DNA of 64,000 bases from Bacteroidota bacterium (GTDB taxonomy: Bacteria; Bacteroidota; Bacteroidia; NS11-12g; UBA9320). The position numbers and the translations under genes are program-made. The notes beneath the pieces are model-generated. The model searched no databases. It was not told where the DNA came from and worked only from the letters and a program-made list of their open reading frames with translations. This document shows, piece after piece, positions 53,090 to 61,842 of the stretch (position 1 is the first letter of the stretch; each line of letters starts with the position of its first letter). The stretch spans positions 79,870 to 143,869 of the forward strand of contig WGNA01000016.1 in the NCBI GenBank assembly GCA_016124755.1, in the 5' to 3' direction.

Positions 53090-55468
53090 TTAATTCTTAA
53101 TTACAAAAAGTTTGGGTTCGTACATTCTGCCGTTAATTACCAAACCTGCGTAATAAAAGCCGGGAGCCCAGCCGGTGGTGGAAACCTGAACAGTGTCGTT
53201 GTTGTTTTTCACAACAGCAGAATACATTTTTTGTCCGGAAGAATTTGTGATTTCCAAAGTTGCATTCGCCGCTTTCGTACATTCAAAATTCACTTCACCC
53301 GACGATGGGTTTGGGTAAATTTTTAAATACGAATCACTTTTGGTGATTTCCTTTATTCCTAATATTGATTGATCGCGGATCGCCAATACATATTCTCCTT
53401 TTCGCAGTTTATTGATATAAATAGTTCCGCGTTTGTCGAACGGAGAATTAATTTCAAATGTGTTAAACATATCTATTTCCCAGTCGGCGGCTGCATTCGG
53501 ACGATACATTAGAACTAATGAATCTTCGCGAATCCGGATGAGGTCGATATCAAAATATCCGTCTTTATAGGCTGATCCGGAATTTCTTCCATTATATTCT
53601 ATTACAGCAGATGCTTCAAAGCTTTCCGGCCAAACTCCGGTTACATTCCAGTATCGTTCGCGTGATAAAACCGGATTTCCTTTCGCATTAAAATACGCAT
53701 CCGCTCCCACCCAATAATGTTCAATTCGAACGAATGCTGAATCTTTTATTTTACCGACATGCACTTTCATGCGGGCGGTTCCGAAATCGTAATTTCCGGT
53801 ATCGCTGATGGTTATTGCCTTGTCGGTCATGGCGTCGGAAATTTTTTCCTCCAGATCGATCAACCAGCAAACTGGTTTGAAAGGCGTATTAACCGAAAAC
53901 CACGCATCATCTTCGTTAATTAAAACAGTAGTTGTAAATTTTTCAAACTTGTCGGAAACTGCCGTTATTTCTAAAGGAACTCCATTAAACGGATTCGGAG
54001 CGAACCGCAATCTGCGACGAATCCGAACATTATTTTTAAATTGATTTCCATCTGCGTTTACATTCCATTCAATAAAATCAAATGCAACAAATCCTGGCTG
54101 GCGAATAAATGCATTAAAAAACTCCGTAAGATTTAAAGATGTATATGCCTGAAAGTGATTTTGAACATCATCTGTCGTTACATTCTTCCCGACATTAGAC
54201 TGAACAAAAGTGGAGGCCGCCAGAAAAAAAGAAGAGTCGCCCATTACACCACGCAAAGTGTGAATCATGTCCGCACCTTTGTAATACACGTGTTGTCCGT
54301 AAGTGTGTTTGTGATCAACACCTGCAACCGGAAGCGTATCACCATCGAAAAGGTGAGCGTAATGCAAAACATTAAAATGATTATCGGCTGCATATTCTTT
54401 ATACCGCTCCTTTCCGTAAACATATTCCATAAATAAACTTTCGGAAAATGCTGCCCAACCTTCGTTAATCCACATATCCGAAGCGGTTTTACAGGTTACT
54501 GCATCGCCCCACCAATGATGCGACAATTCGTGTGCATACAGCGTTTCTTCGTCTAAACTTCCGTCAACTGCAAAAAGCGGATAGGCAATATTGGTCGCGT
54601 GTTCCATGGCTCCACCGTTAAACGGAACCACGCAATATCCGACACGATTAAAATTATAATTTCCGTAATGTTCTAAAAATCCATCAATCGCGTCCGGCAA
54701 ATGCACAAACGACTTAGCCATATTTAATGAATCCTGTGCAACTGCGCACAAATCAACCGGGATATTTTTGTGTTCGAAGTGATTTACCGTGTACGGCGCA
54801 ACTGCAACCGATGCCAGATACGTTGTTATCGGCGTTTCCATTTTCCACTTCCAAACTGTATTTCCATCAACATTTTTTTCGGAAGAAATTAATTCGCCGT
54901 TACACATCGCCCGATCGTCAGGAAGTGTAGTAATTTCAAATTCATAGGTTGCGTGATCGGTGAAATTGTCGGCGCACGGAAACCACACTCTTCCGTAATT
55001 ATGCGGGTCGGATGTGAATGCCACACCAAGGTTGTAGGCATAATCTCCCGAGTAATAAAATCCGCCCCACGACGCATCTTTAATAGGTTTGCCATTGTAA
55101 TCAATGCGGCATGTAATTTCGGCACCGGCAGCCTTTTTCGATCCAAAACCGATTTGCAATTCCTTTCCGTTGTGCGCATACGAAAGTGCATTTCCATTTT
55201 CCGAAATCTGGGTAACCGTTAATCCTTCCAGATAAAACATCACCGAATCGGAAGCAGCATTTAGTTTAAAAGTAATCTCCGTAAATCCTTCGACATACTT
55301 CCCGGATTTATTCGTCATGTCGAGCACAATCCGGTAATGGGTCACATCCACATTCGCAAACGGATCCTGCGCAAAAAGCTGTAGAGCCGTTAAGAAAAAA
55401 AGTGTTCCTGCAACCGATTTCCGGAAGAAGCTGAACACCTGATTCTGCGATGAGAAAAGAATTGGCAT
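53090..55468 (-). CDS. Secreted M1-family zinc metallopeptidase with type A T9SS sorting domain
   Basis: 792 residues from the ATG at 55468 (MPILFSSQNQ). The signal peptide ends at LQLFAQ. The N-terminal beta domain has VDVTHYRIVLDMTNKSGKYV. The catalytic domain has GGAMEHATN (substrate-binding motif; ME-H rather than ME-N, as is usual in secreted members), HELSHHWWGD with H313, E314 and H317, and the third zinc ligand E336 in WINEGWAAFSE. The C-terminal type A domain is KIYPNPSSGEVNFE ... GFYYAGL ... LFVIKN. M1 enzymes remove N-terminal residues from peptides; here it probably acts on the surface or outside. It is divergent from the gene at 55509, 40 bases away, so the two promoters overlap. 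Confidence 0.92.
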   Translation of the reverse strand: MPILFSSQNQVFSFFRKSVAGTLFFLTALQLFAQDPFANVDVTHYRIVLDMTNKSGKYVEGFTEITFKLNAASDSVMFYLEGLTVTQISENGNALSYAHNGKELQIGFGSKKAAGAEITCRIDYNGKPIKDASWGGFYYSGDYAYNLGVAFTSDPHNYGRVWFPCADNFTDHATYEFEITTLPDDRAMCNGELISSEKNVDGNTVWKWKMETPITTYLASVAVAPYTVNHFEHKNIPVDLCAVAQDSLNMAKSFVHLPDAIDGFLEHYGNYNFNRVGYCVVPFNGGAMEHATNIAYPLFAVDGSLDEETLYAHELSHHWWGDAVTCKTASDMWINEGWAAFSESLFMEYVYGKERYKEYAADNHFNVLHYAHLFDGDTLPVAGVDHKHTYGQHVYYKGADMIHTLRGVMGDSSFFLAASTFVQSNVGKNVTTDDVQNHFQAYTSLNLTEFFNAFIRQPGFVAFDFIEWNVNADGNQFKNNVRIRRRLRFAPNPFNGVPLEITAVSDKFEKFTTTVLINEDDAWFSVNTPFKPVCWLIDLEEKISDAMTDKAITISDTGNYDFGTARMKVHVGKIKDSAFVRIEHYWVGADAYFNAKGNPVLSRERYWNVTGVWPESFEASAVIEYNGRNSGSAYKDGYFDIDLIRIREDSLVLMYRPNAAADWEIDMFNTFEINSPFDKRGTIYINKLRKGEYVLAIRDQSILGIKEITKSDSYLKIYPNPSSGEVNFECTKAANATLEITNSSGQKMYSAVVKNNNDTVQVSTTGWAPGFYYAGLVINGRMYEPKLFVIKN

Positions 55469-55508
55469 AATGGGTTTAATTTCGTGAGAATCGTACAAAT
55501 CTAAACCG

Positions 55509-56876
55509 ATGCGTCAAATAAGTCAGTTTGTTCCCCAAAGCCTCGTAGTTCTTGCATTTTCATTGCTTTCCAGCCCGCTCGGATTTTCGCAAATCACGAT
55601 ATCGAGCAGCAACATGCCTAAGTCGGGCGACACAATCCGGTACTCCGTTGCGACGAGTATCGGGTCGAATGAATTGGATCAGACCGGCACCAATCAGGTT
55701 TGGGATTTCACGGAACTTTCACCGGTTTCGCAGGGCATTGATGAATATGTTGCCAGTTATGAAACACCGTATATTCTGAATTTCGGTTTTTCCGCGATCG
55801 GGCAAAAAGTTTTGGACACGGCAGGTACCAGTCAGTTTCAACTCAAAAATGTGTACACGTTTTTCCGGAATTCAGCGGCATCATTTACTCAGGTGGGAAT
55901 CGGATTTCAATTCGGCAGTTTTCCTTTACCGCAAGCCGGAAAACACAGCGATCCGGATGAGATATATGTATTCCCATTAAAATTTGGAAATAAAGACACG
56001 ACTACTTTCGACGTAAGTGTTCCGATAAAATTAGCGACCCTCACGGTGGGTACTTTCACCCGAACCGGGACACGTTATTCGGTAGTTGATGGTTGGGGAA
56101 AAATATCAACGCCGTATGGTAACGACATTCCGTGCATCCGGATAAAGTCGGTAATTGTTTCAAACGATTCTATTTCGGTGAGTATGGCCGGAATTAATTT
56201 CGGAACAACAACTATTCGCACTGAATATAAATGGCTGGCTACATCCGAGCGTATTCCGGTTTTGGAGATTGCCGGAAACGAAATCGCGGGCAACTTCACT
56301 CCCACCGAAATCCGGTATCGCGACAACTTCCGGCAGATTGGTCCGAGTGATCCGGTAGTGGCAGATTTTTATGCAGAAAATCCGGTGGTTCAAACCGGAG
56401 AGGTAATCCGTTTGGTAAATCAGAGTTCTTCTAATTCTCAAATTTATTCGTGGACTGTACTTCCTTCGGGGAATGAAATTTTTGTGAACGGCACTTCATC
56501 ATCTTCCGCCGATCCGAGAATCGTAATTAATAAGGCCGGTTTTTATTCGGTTCGGTTAATTGCATCCGGCGGAGGCGCTTCCGACACAACAGTTAAAACG
56601 GAATATCTGAGTGTGGGGCAAGTTGGAATGGAAGAAATAAAATCTGCCCTGATTGAGATTTATCCGAATCCTTTTAACGATCAGATTGCGATTCAATCTA
56701 AAGAAAATTCGGCTTTAAAATGGGTGATAACCGATATTACCGGAAAAGAAATTTCGGGAGATTTCCACAATTCAGAACGCATTAAAACCGGTGACTGGAA
56801 ACCGGGAATGTATATCCTTACTATTTTTGATCAGAACGACGGGGTGATTTTGCGCCGGCATTTAGAAAAATTTTAA
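55509..56876 (+). CDS. Hypothetical T9SS-secreted protein, type A sorting domain
   Basis: 455 residues. Signal peptide ends about residue 28 (SSPLGFSQ). The N-terminal 250 residues are a beta-rich domain with NQVWDFTELSP and GTRYSVVDGWGKISTPYG near YGNDIPCIRIKS; I have seen this pattern in other secreted Bacteroidota proteins of unknown function. A PKD-type unit (about 275-355) follows, with VVQTGEVIRLVNQSS and FYSVRLIASGGG. The type A sorting domain closes it: IEIYPNPFNDQIAIQ ... GMYILTIFD. It is followed 17 bases later by the C25-like gene, so the two probably form an operon. Confidence 0.75.
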   Translation: MRQISQFVPQSLVVLAFSLLSSPLGFSQITISSSNMPKSGDTIRYSVATSIGSNELDQTGTNQVWDFTELSPVSQGIDEYVASYETPYILNFGFSAIGQKVLDTAGTSQFQLKNVYTFFRNSAASFTQVGIGFQFGSFPLPQAGKHSDPDEIYVFPLKFGNKDTTTFDVSVPIKLATLTVGTFTRTGTRYSVVDGWGKISTPYGNDIPCIRIKSVIVSNDSISVSMAGINFGTTTIRTEYKWLATSERIPVLEIAGNEIAGNFTPTEIRYRDNFRQIGPSDPVVADFYAENPVVQTGEVIRLVNQSSSNSQIYSWTVLPSGNEIFVNGTSSSSADPRIVINKAGFYSVRLIASGGGASDTTVKTEYLSVGQVGMEEIKSALIEIYPNPFNDQIAIQSKENSALKWVITDITGKEISGDFHNSERIKTGDWKPGMYILTIFDQNDGVILRRHLEKF

Positions 56877-56893
56877 CACCAAAGAATACTTAA

Positions 56894-58891
56894 ATGACTA
56901 AAAGAATACTACTCTCTTTTTTTGTTTTAGCGGCATGTGTAATTGGATTAAAAGCACAGACATCGAGAAATTATTCGGTGTTGATTTGGGCTGATGTAAG
57001 TTCGAGTCCGGCTTCGATTACCGTTCATTTTGAAAACGATGCACTGGCAACCGCACACACTGTTTACCGGCGTGAATTAGGCGATAATGGCTGGTCGAAT
57101 GTGGTTAAAACCTTTTCTAAATCGAGTGATAAAGATCTTTCGTTTACCGATAATTCGGTTGTAGCCGGAAAGAGTTACGAATACTTTGTTTACAAACAAG
57201 GCAACAGCGGATTTCAGGGTTTCGGATATTTAAATGCCGGAATAAATCTGGCGGCTCAACACAACCGGGGAACTGTTTTATTAATTATTGCTCAAAGTGC
57301 GATGGACAGTTTGGGAATGGATCTGGAAGTTCTGCGAAACGATCTGAGCGGTGACGGATATCGCGTGGTGGATCTGGTGGTTCACGACTCGATGAAGCAT
57401 CAATCGGTTAAGGAAATGATTAATCAGAATGCGGAATTATACACCGACCTCACCACATTGTATATTTTCGGTAATGTAGCGGTTCCGTATTCCGGAAGAT
57501 ATTGCGCGGATTCGTACTGGAAATATCCCCCCGACGGACACACTGCAGGAGTTGGTGATCATTGCGGTGCCTGGGCGGCCGATGTTTATTACGCCATTCC
57601 GAATGGTACCTGGACCGACAACGACACTGTTTTTTACGGGGCCGGAAGAGCATGGAATAAGAATGATATCGGTGATGGAAAATTTGATGAAATAGAACTT
57701 CCCGACACGGTTAAATATCAGATCGGCCGGGTAGATCTGGCGAATATGCCGGCATTTAATAAATCGGAATTCGAATTATTAAAACAATATATTCAGAAAA
57801 GTCATGCATACCGGTATAAGGAAATGACACCCTATACACGTGCTTTAATAGACGAGAATTTTAGTCCGAGCACAGAGGCGTTCGGCGGAAATGGTTACCG
57901 CAATTTCCCGATGATGGTGGGTCGCGATAATATGATCGAAGCCGATTATTTAAAAACCCTCGCCGACAGCACTTTTATCTGGGCTTATGGCACTGGTCCG
58001 GGTTCTTTTACATCTGCTGGAGGAATCGGAAACACGAATGATTTTGTTGCCAAACAGGGCGCGGCTATTTTTAATTTTTTATTCGGAAGTTTTTTTGGTG
58101 ACTGGGATAATAACAATGCTTTTTTACGGGCGCCGCTTGCTTGTGAAAACGGCGGATTAACCAATGCATGGGCGGGCCGTCCGTGGTGGCATGTTCATCC
58201 GATGGGTATGGATCAAACGATTGGTTACTGCACTAAAATGGTTCAGAATAATGTGAACAATTATGTGGCGGCGAATTTTGGAAATAATATTCATATCGCG
58301 CTGATGGGTGACCCAACATTGCGCATGCACATGTTTGCTCCGCCAACAGATGTAAAAGCTTCGGTTCAATCGAATATGATGAAGGTTGATCTCACCTGGA
58401 CAGCCTCTGCAGATGCCGTTGACGGATACAATGTATATTTCGCCACATCCAAACACGGAACCTATTATATCGCGAATGCCAATCCGATAAAAGGCACCAG
58501 TTACACACACAATTCGGTTGGTAACGGAACCTATTATTATATGGTTCGCGCGGTTCGAAAAGAAACGACTTTATGCGGAACGTTTGAGAATCTGAGTCAG
58601 GGTGAAATTGTAATTGCTGAAAATCTGATAACCTCGGGAACCAATGATTTGTCCTTATTAAAGGATTTCACTGTTTTCCCGAATCCGACAAACGGAATTA
58701 TTAAAATTAAATATTTCAGCGAAGGCAGCGATGTGGAAGTAAAGGTAACCGACATCAACGGAAAATGTGTTTATACGAATTCTTATTCGGGATACGGAGA
58801 AAATATTCAAACTCTTGATCTGAGTGGGCTATCGGCCGGAATGTATTTTTTGCAGGCACAAGGACAGACCCTGAAGGTAATTAAGAATTAA
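56894..58891 (+). CDS. C25 (gingipain)-like secreted protein lacking visible catalytic residues, type A sorting
   Basis: 665 residues. Signal ends at GLKAQ (about 21). A fibronectin-III-like domain (about 25-110) precedes a caspase-like alpha/beta domain (about 125-450) with VLLIIAQSAMDSLGMDLEVL, TTLYIFGNVAVPYSG and KYQIGRVDLANMPAF, as in C25 peptidases. The stretches where the catalytic His (GHG) and Cys are expected read AYGTGPGSF (364-372) and LFGSFFGDW (396-404), with no His or Cys. A second FN3 domain (about 460-560) and the type A sorting domain (TVFPNPTNGIIKIK ... GMYFLQAQG) complete it. It is probably a binding protein derived from a protease. The start and end are clean. Confidence 0.75.
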   Translation: MTKRILLSFFVLAACVIGLKAQTSRNYSVLIWADVSSSPASITVHFENDALATAHTVYRRELGDNGWSNVVKTFSKSSDKDLSFTDNSVVAGKSYEYFVYKQGNSGFQGFGYLNAGINLAAQHNRGTVLLIIAQSAMDSLGMDLEVLRNDLSGDGYRVVDLVVHDSMKHQSVKEMINQNAELYTDLTTLYIFGNVAVPYSGRYCADSYWKYPPDGHTAGVGDHCGAWAADVYYAIPNGTWTDNDTVFYGAGRAWNKNDIGDGKFDEIELPDTVKYQIGRVDLANMPAFNKSEFELLKQYIQKSHAYRYKEMTPYTRALIDENFSPSTEAFGGNGYRNFPMMVGRDNMIEADYLKTLADSTFIWAYGTGPGSFTSAGGIGNTNDFVAKQGAAIFNFLFGSFFGDWDNNNAFLRAPLACENGGLTNAWAGRPWWHVHPMGMDQTIGYCTKMVQNNVNNYVAANFGNNIHIALMGDPTLRMHMFAPPTDVKASVQSNMMKVDLTWTASADAVDGYNVYFATSKHGTYYIANANPIKGTSYTHNSVGNGTYYYMVRAVRKETTLCGTFENLSQGEIVIAENLITSGTNDLSLLKDFTVFPNPTNGIIKIKYFSEGSDVEVKVTDINGKCVYTNSYSGYGENIQTLDLSGLSAGMYFLQAQGQTLKVIKN

Positions 58892-59303
58892 GGGAATTAA
58901 ATTAATTAAGAATTACTGACGAAAGCTGGGAAGATGATACTTACTTAATATGATTCAGGTCAGCATTGTCAGTATAAATGGGGAATACGAGAATTGGGGA
59001 ATTGGAGAATTACTGACGAATGCCATTGAAAATTCCGTATAACAACTTGCAAAGAGGTTTGGCATTGTCAGCATAAATTGAATTTGTTTCAGGATCTTAT
59101 GCAAAGAAGTATTATAAAAATTCTGAGTGAAACGAAGAATCCCGACTTCACCTCCAGAAATAGCGTCATCTTGAGCGAAGCGAAAGAACCCCAAGGGGAA
59201 TTAAGAAATGAAAGGAATTAAGAGAATTAAGAATTGGGGAATTACTGACGAATGCCTTGAAAAATGAAGATTAACAATAGGTAACAAGGTACGGCATTGT
59301 CAG
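58892..59303 (-). repeat. Three REP-like hairpin units and composite repeat, reverse orientation
   Basis: No gene. Units lie at 58916-58972 (loop TAAGTAAGTATCATC type, reverse), 59013-59071 (TTATACGGAATTTTCAA type, reverse) and 59245-59303 (CCTTGTTACCTATTG type, reverse). Each begins CTGACGAAtGCC and ends GGCATTGTCAG or close to it. At 59072-59240 is the composite unit GAATTTGTTTCAGGATCTTA, GAAACGAAGAATCCCGAC and CATCTTGAGCGAAGCGAAAG, the complement of the unit at about 2700-2830. The first unit starts 25 bases after the C25-like gene stop. Confidence 0.8.
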
Positions 59304-59704
59304 CATAAATGGGGATGACGAGAATTCACAGACCGAGGTCATGCTAATGATGAATGTATTTGAATTAACCGATTAAAAATTGATGCTTCTCCGTTTGGAT
59401 CCACCAAGATTGTAAATTTGGTTGGGATCTATTTCAATCTTTTTCTTCTCCCTTTTTCTTGATAAAAAAGTTAGCAAAAAATCAAGTCGGAAAGAAAGCT
59501 GCCCAAGCGATCCTATTCTTGTTTTAGGATCCGCTTCGCACAATTCATTTTGTTCTTTTAAAACTAAAATGGAAGTGACTCAAAAGTTCGTGTAATGAAG
59601 CGGAGAAACGTATAACTTTAATTCCACCATCTCCTCTGAATGAGTAAAGTTCGTATTTTAGCTAACCAGAAGCAAGGATCCTGTCGTACGCTTAATTATT
59701 ATAC
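59304..59704. other. Gap without a gene; imperfect short inverted repeat
   Basis: No coding frame is convincing. CTTGAT (59458-59463) and ATCAAG (59481-59486) flank AAAAAAGTTAGCAAAAA, and the string resembles a repeat common in Bacteroidota intergenic DNA. Plus and minus frames are broken by stops. Nothing that looks like a promoter box for the gene at 59705 is clear. Confidence 0.4.
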
Positions 59705-60133
59705 ATGACACGTGAAGAACAACTGGAATACTGCAGAGTTTGCAGGCTACGAAAATTCGATCGCACACACGGACTAATCTGCTCTTTGACCAACGCTCCC
59801 GCTGATTTTACGGGTGATTGCCCTGAGTTTGAATTAGACGAAGTCGAAGATGAACGTTTGCACAAACGAAATCTTGCAGCAGTCGGCGATGATTCGGTAA
59901 ATAGCTTGGGGCATTCACACAATTCAACAGCAAACAAAAATATTGGTGTTGGTTTAATTGTTTTAGGAATCGTTGTTTCGATTGTTTCGGTATTATTTGA
60001 AATAAATACTCATATTTCGATTTGGGGCGGAGCCATTTCAACAGGCGCATTTTTATATTGGCGAGGACTTTCTCAGGATAAAGTGAATGAAGATCGCACA
60101 AGATGGGAAGATGTTGATGATGAAGAAGAATAG
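59705..60133 (+). CDS. Small Cys-rich two-helix membrane protein
   Basis: 142 residues. The cytoplasmic N-terminus has a four-cysteine pattern, EYCRVCRLRKFDRTHGLICS ... DCPEFE (Cys at about 10, 13, 27 and 40), which could bind zinc or an iron-sulfur cluster. Two membrane helices follow: IGVGLIVLGIVVSIVSVLFE and HISIWGGAISTGAFLYWRGL. It ends in an acidic tail DVDDEEE. I know similar short proteins only as uncharacterised in this phylum. It is monocistronic; a REP-like unit begins seven bases after its stop. Confidence 0.65.
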   Translation: MTREEQLEYCRVCRLRKFDRTHGLICSLTNAPADFTGDCPEFELDEVEDERLHKRNLAAVGDDSVNSLGHSHNSTANKNIGVGLIVLGIVVSIVSVLFEINTHISIWGGAISTGAFLYWRGLSQDKVNEDRTRWEDVDDEEE

Positions 60134-60650
60134 AAATAATGACGAATGCCAGGAAGATGATACTTACTTAATATGATTCAGGTCGGCATTGTCAGCATAA
60201 ATTGAATTTGTTTCAGGATCTTATGCAATAGAAGTATTATATAAAACTCTGAGTGCAACGAAGAATCCCGGCTGCACTTCCAGAAATAGCGTCCTCTTGA
60301 GCGAAGCGAAAGAACCCCATGGGGAATTAAGTAATGAAAGGAATTAAGAGAATTAAGAATTGGGGAAATGGGGAATTCGAGAATTACTGACGAATGCCTT
60401 TGAAAATTCCGCATAACAACTTGCAAAGAGGTTTGGCATTGTCAGCATAAATGGGGAATTGGAGAATTTACCGAAGAAAATCATTCTACTGATGAATGCC
60501 AAGAAGATGGTACTTACTTAATATAACTCTAGTCGGCTTTGTCAGTATAAATGGAACTTGGGGGTGGTTTAAATGCTTAAAAAACTAAACGCAGCATTGG
60601 TTTGAAAGAGCGGGATTGAATTGTGATAGATTTGCGGGACCAAACTATAC
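60134..60650 (-). repeat. Three REP-like hairpin units and composite repeat, reverse orientation
   Basis: No gene. Units lie at 60140-60195 (TGACGAATGCC...GGCATTGTCAG, loop with GATGATACTTACTTAATATG), 60387-60445 (loop AAAATTCCGCATAACAAC) and 60489-60545 (CTGATGAATGCC...GGCTTTGTCAG, loop GATGGTACTTACTTAATAT). The composite unit CAGGATCTTATGC..., CAACGAAGAATCCCGGCTG and CTTGAGCGAAGCGAAAGAAC is at about 60205-60380. The gap lies between the membrane protein gene and the recombinase gene. Confidence 0.8.
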
Positions 60651-61718
60651 ATGAAATCTGTAATAATTGAGCCGGTTTCGCACAAGGATGCGGAATGGTG
60701 GGCGATTCGATTCCCGTATGACACTGCATTGGTGGCGCAGGTTAAGGCGATTTCCGGTTCCCGGTGGAGCAGGACGCACAATTGCTGGCTTGTAAAACCC
60801 ACTGACCGGAGTCGTTCGTTGCTGCGGAAGATCTTCGGAAATTTGTCGGAAAACGACGAACGCGTCACTATTGAATGTGTGCGGTTGGAGAAATGGCTAA
60901 AATCGAAACGCTATAGTGCCAACACGATTTCAACCTATGTGGGGGCGATGCGAAAGTTTTTAGAATTTTTTCCGGATAAGGATTTTACACTTTTAAATTC
61001 GGATGATTTAATCCAGTTTAATAATGAATATATTTTAGCTAATAACTATTCATCTACATATCAGAATCAGGTTGTGAGCGCGATAAAGTTGTATTCGAAA
61101 GTTGCGAATTTTACGCGGCTGGATGTTGAGTTAATTCATCGTCCGAAACGCGAAAAAAAATTACCCAATGTTTTAAGCGTTGAAGAGGTTCAGTTGATTT
61201 TGTTTTCGCTTCCGAATTTAAAGCACCGCACCATGCTGAGTTTAATTTACAGTTGCGGTTTGCGGAGAAGCGAGTTAACAAATCTGAAGATTTCGGACAT
61301 TGATTCGAACCGGATGGTGGTAAGTATTCATGAAGCGAAGGGTAAAAAAGACCGGATTGTTCCGTTGAGCCGGAATATTCTGGATTTGTTGCGGACGTAT
61401 TTTGTGGCGTATCGTCCGAAATACTGGTTGTTTGAAGGACAGAAGGAGGGCAATCGATACAGCACGACGAGTTTGGAAATGGTTTTACGGACGGCTTTGG
61501 ATCGGGCGGGAATTCGCAAGCCGGTGAGTTTGCATTGGCTTCGGCACAGTTTCGCGACGCATTTGTTGGAGAACGGAACCGATTTGCGGTTTATTCAGGA
61601 ATTGTTGGGGCACAAGAGCAGTCGCACGACGGAGATTTATACGCATGTGAGCACGAAGAGTTTGATGAAGATCCGGAATCCGTTCGACGACATGTCTCCA
61701 CCGAAATCGAAAATATAA
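60651..61718 (+). CDS. Tyrosine recombinase/integrase (XerC/D-like), adjacent to an attC-like site
   Basis: 355 residues. A roughly 70-residue N-terminal part (FPYDTALVAQVKAISGSRWS, RTHNCWLVKP) precedes the SAM-like DNA-binding domain (about 75-160: VRLEKWLKSKRYSANTISTY). The catalytic domain has R205 in SCGLRRSEL, K230 in EAKGKKDRIV, H295-R298 in HWLRHSFATHLLENG, H321 in LLGHKSS and Y330 in EIYTHV, so all six residues are present. It ends IRNPFDDMSP, similar in style to the IntI end. The alpha-I2 extra helix of true integron integrases, expected between patch II and HxLRHS, is missing, since only about 65 residues lie between K230 and H295. It is co-oriented with the segment that follows. 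Function inferred: cassette recombination. Confidence 0.9.
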   Translation: MKSVIIEPVSHKDAEWWAIRFPYDTALVAQVKAISGSRWSRTHNCWLVKPTDRSRSLLRKIFGNLSENDERVTIECVRLEKWLKSKRYSANTISTYVGAMRKFLEFFPDKDFTLLNSDDLIQFNNEYILANNYSSTYQNQVVSAIKLYSKVANFTRLDVELIHRPKREKKLPNVLSVEEVQLILFSLPNLKHRTMLSLIYSCGLRRSELTNLKISDIDSNRMVVSIHEAKGKKDRIVPLSRNILDLLRTYFVAYRPKYWLFEGQKEGNRYSTTSLEMVLRTALDRAGIRKPVSLHWLRHSFATHLLENGTDLRFIQELLGHKSSRTTEIYTHVSTKSLMKIRNPFDDMSPPKSKI

Positions 61719-61788
61719 ACTCAACCGAACCTTGGTTTATCTCCTGGATTTGTACATTTATGGCTTACAAACAATGGGCTACAAGATA

Positions 61789-61802
61789 GTTAGCGGTAAT
61801 GG
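61789..61802 (+). other. Left boundary of a cassette-like segment (attI/attC core-like)
   Basis: GTTAGCGGTAATGG lies 71 bases after the recombinase stop and 41 bases before the Crp/Fnr ATG. It pairs at 13 of 14 positions with CCACTACCGCTAAC (63865-63878), the start of the structured site at the other end of the segment. An integron cassette would start with TTAGCGG after cleavage between G and T. The region 61719-61788 between recombinase and boundary shows no gene and no clear promoter. Confidence 0.6.
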
Positions 61803-61842
61803 TGCGACCGACCCCAACAGACCAACAATATTGACAAAATAA

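Noticed and set aside
53090..55468. Missing GAMEN motif in the M1 peptidase (GGAMEH) as a sign of inactivity
   Set aside because: Secreted members of this phylum commonly have ME-H at this place, and the zinc ligands H313, H317 and E336 are present.
59458..59486. Terminator for the gene upstream
   Set aside because: The stem is only six base pairs, the loop is A-rich, and no gene ends nearby.
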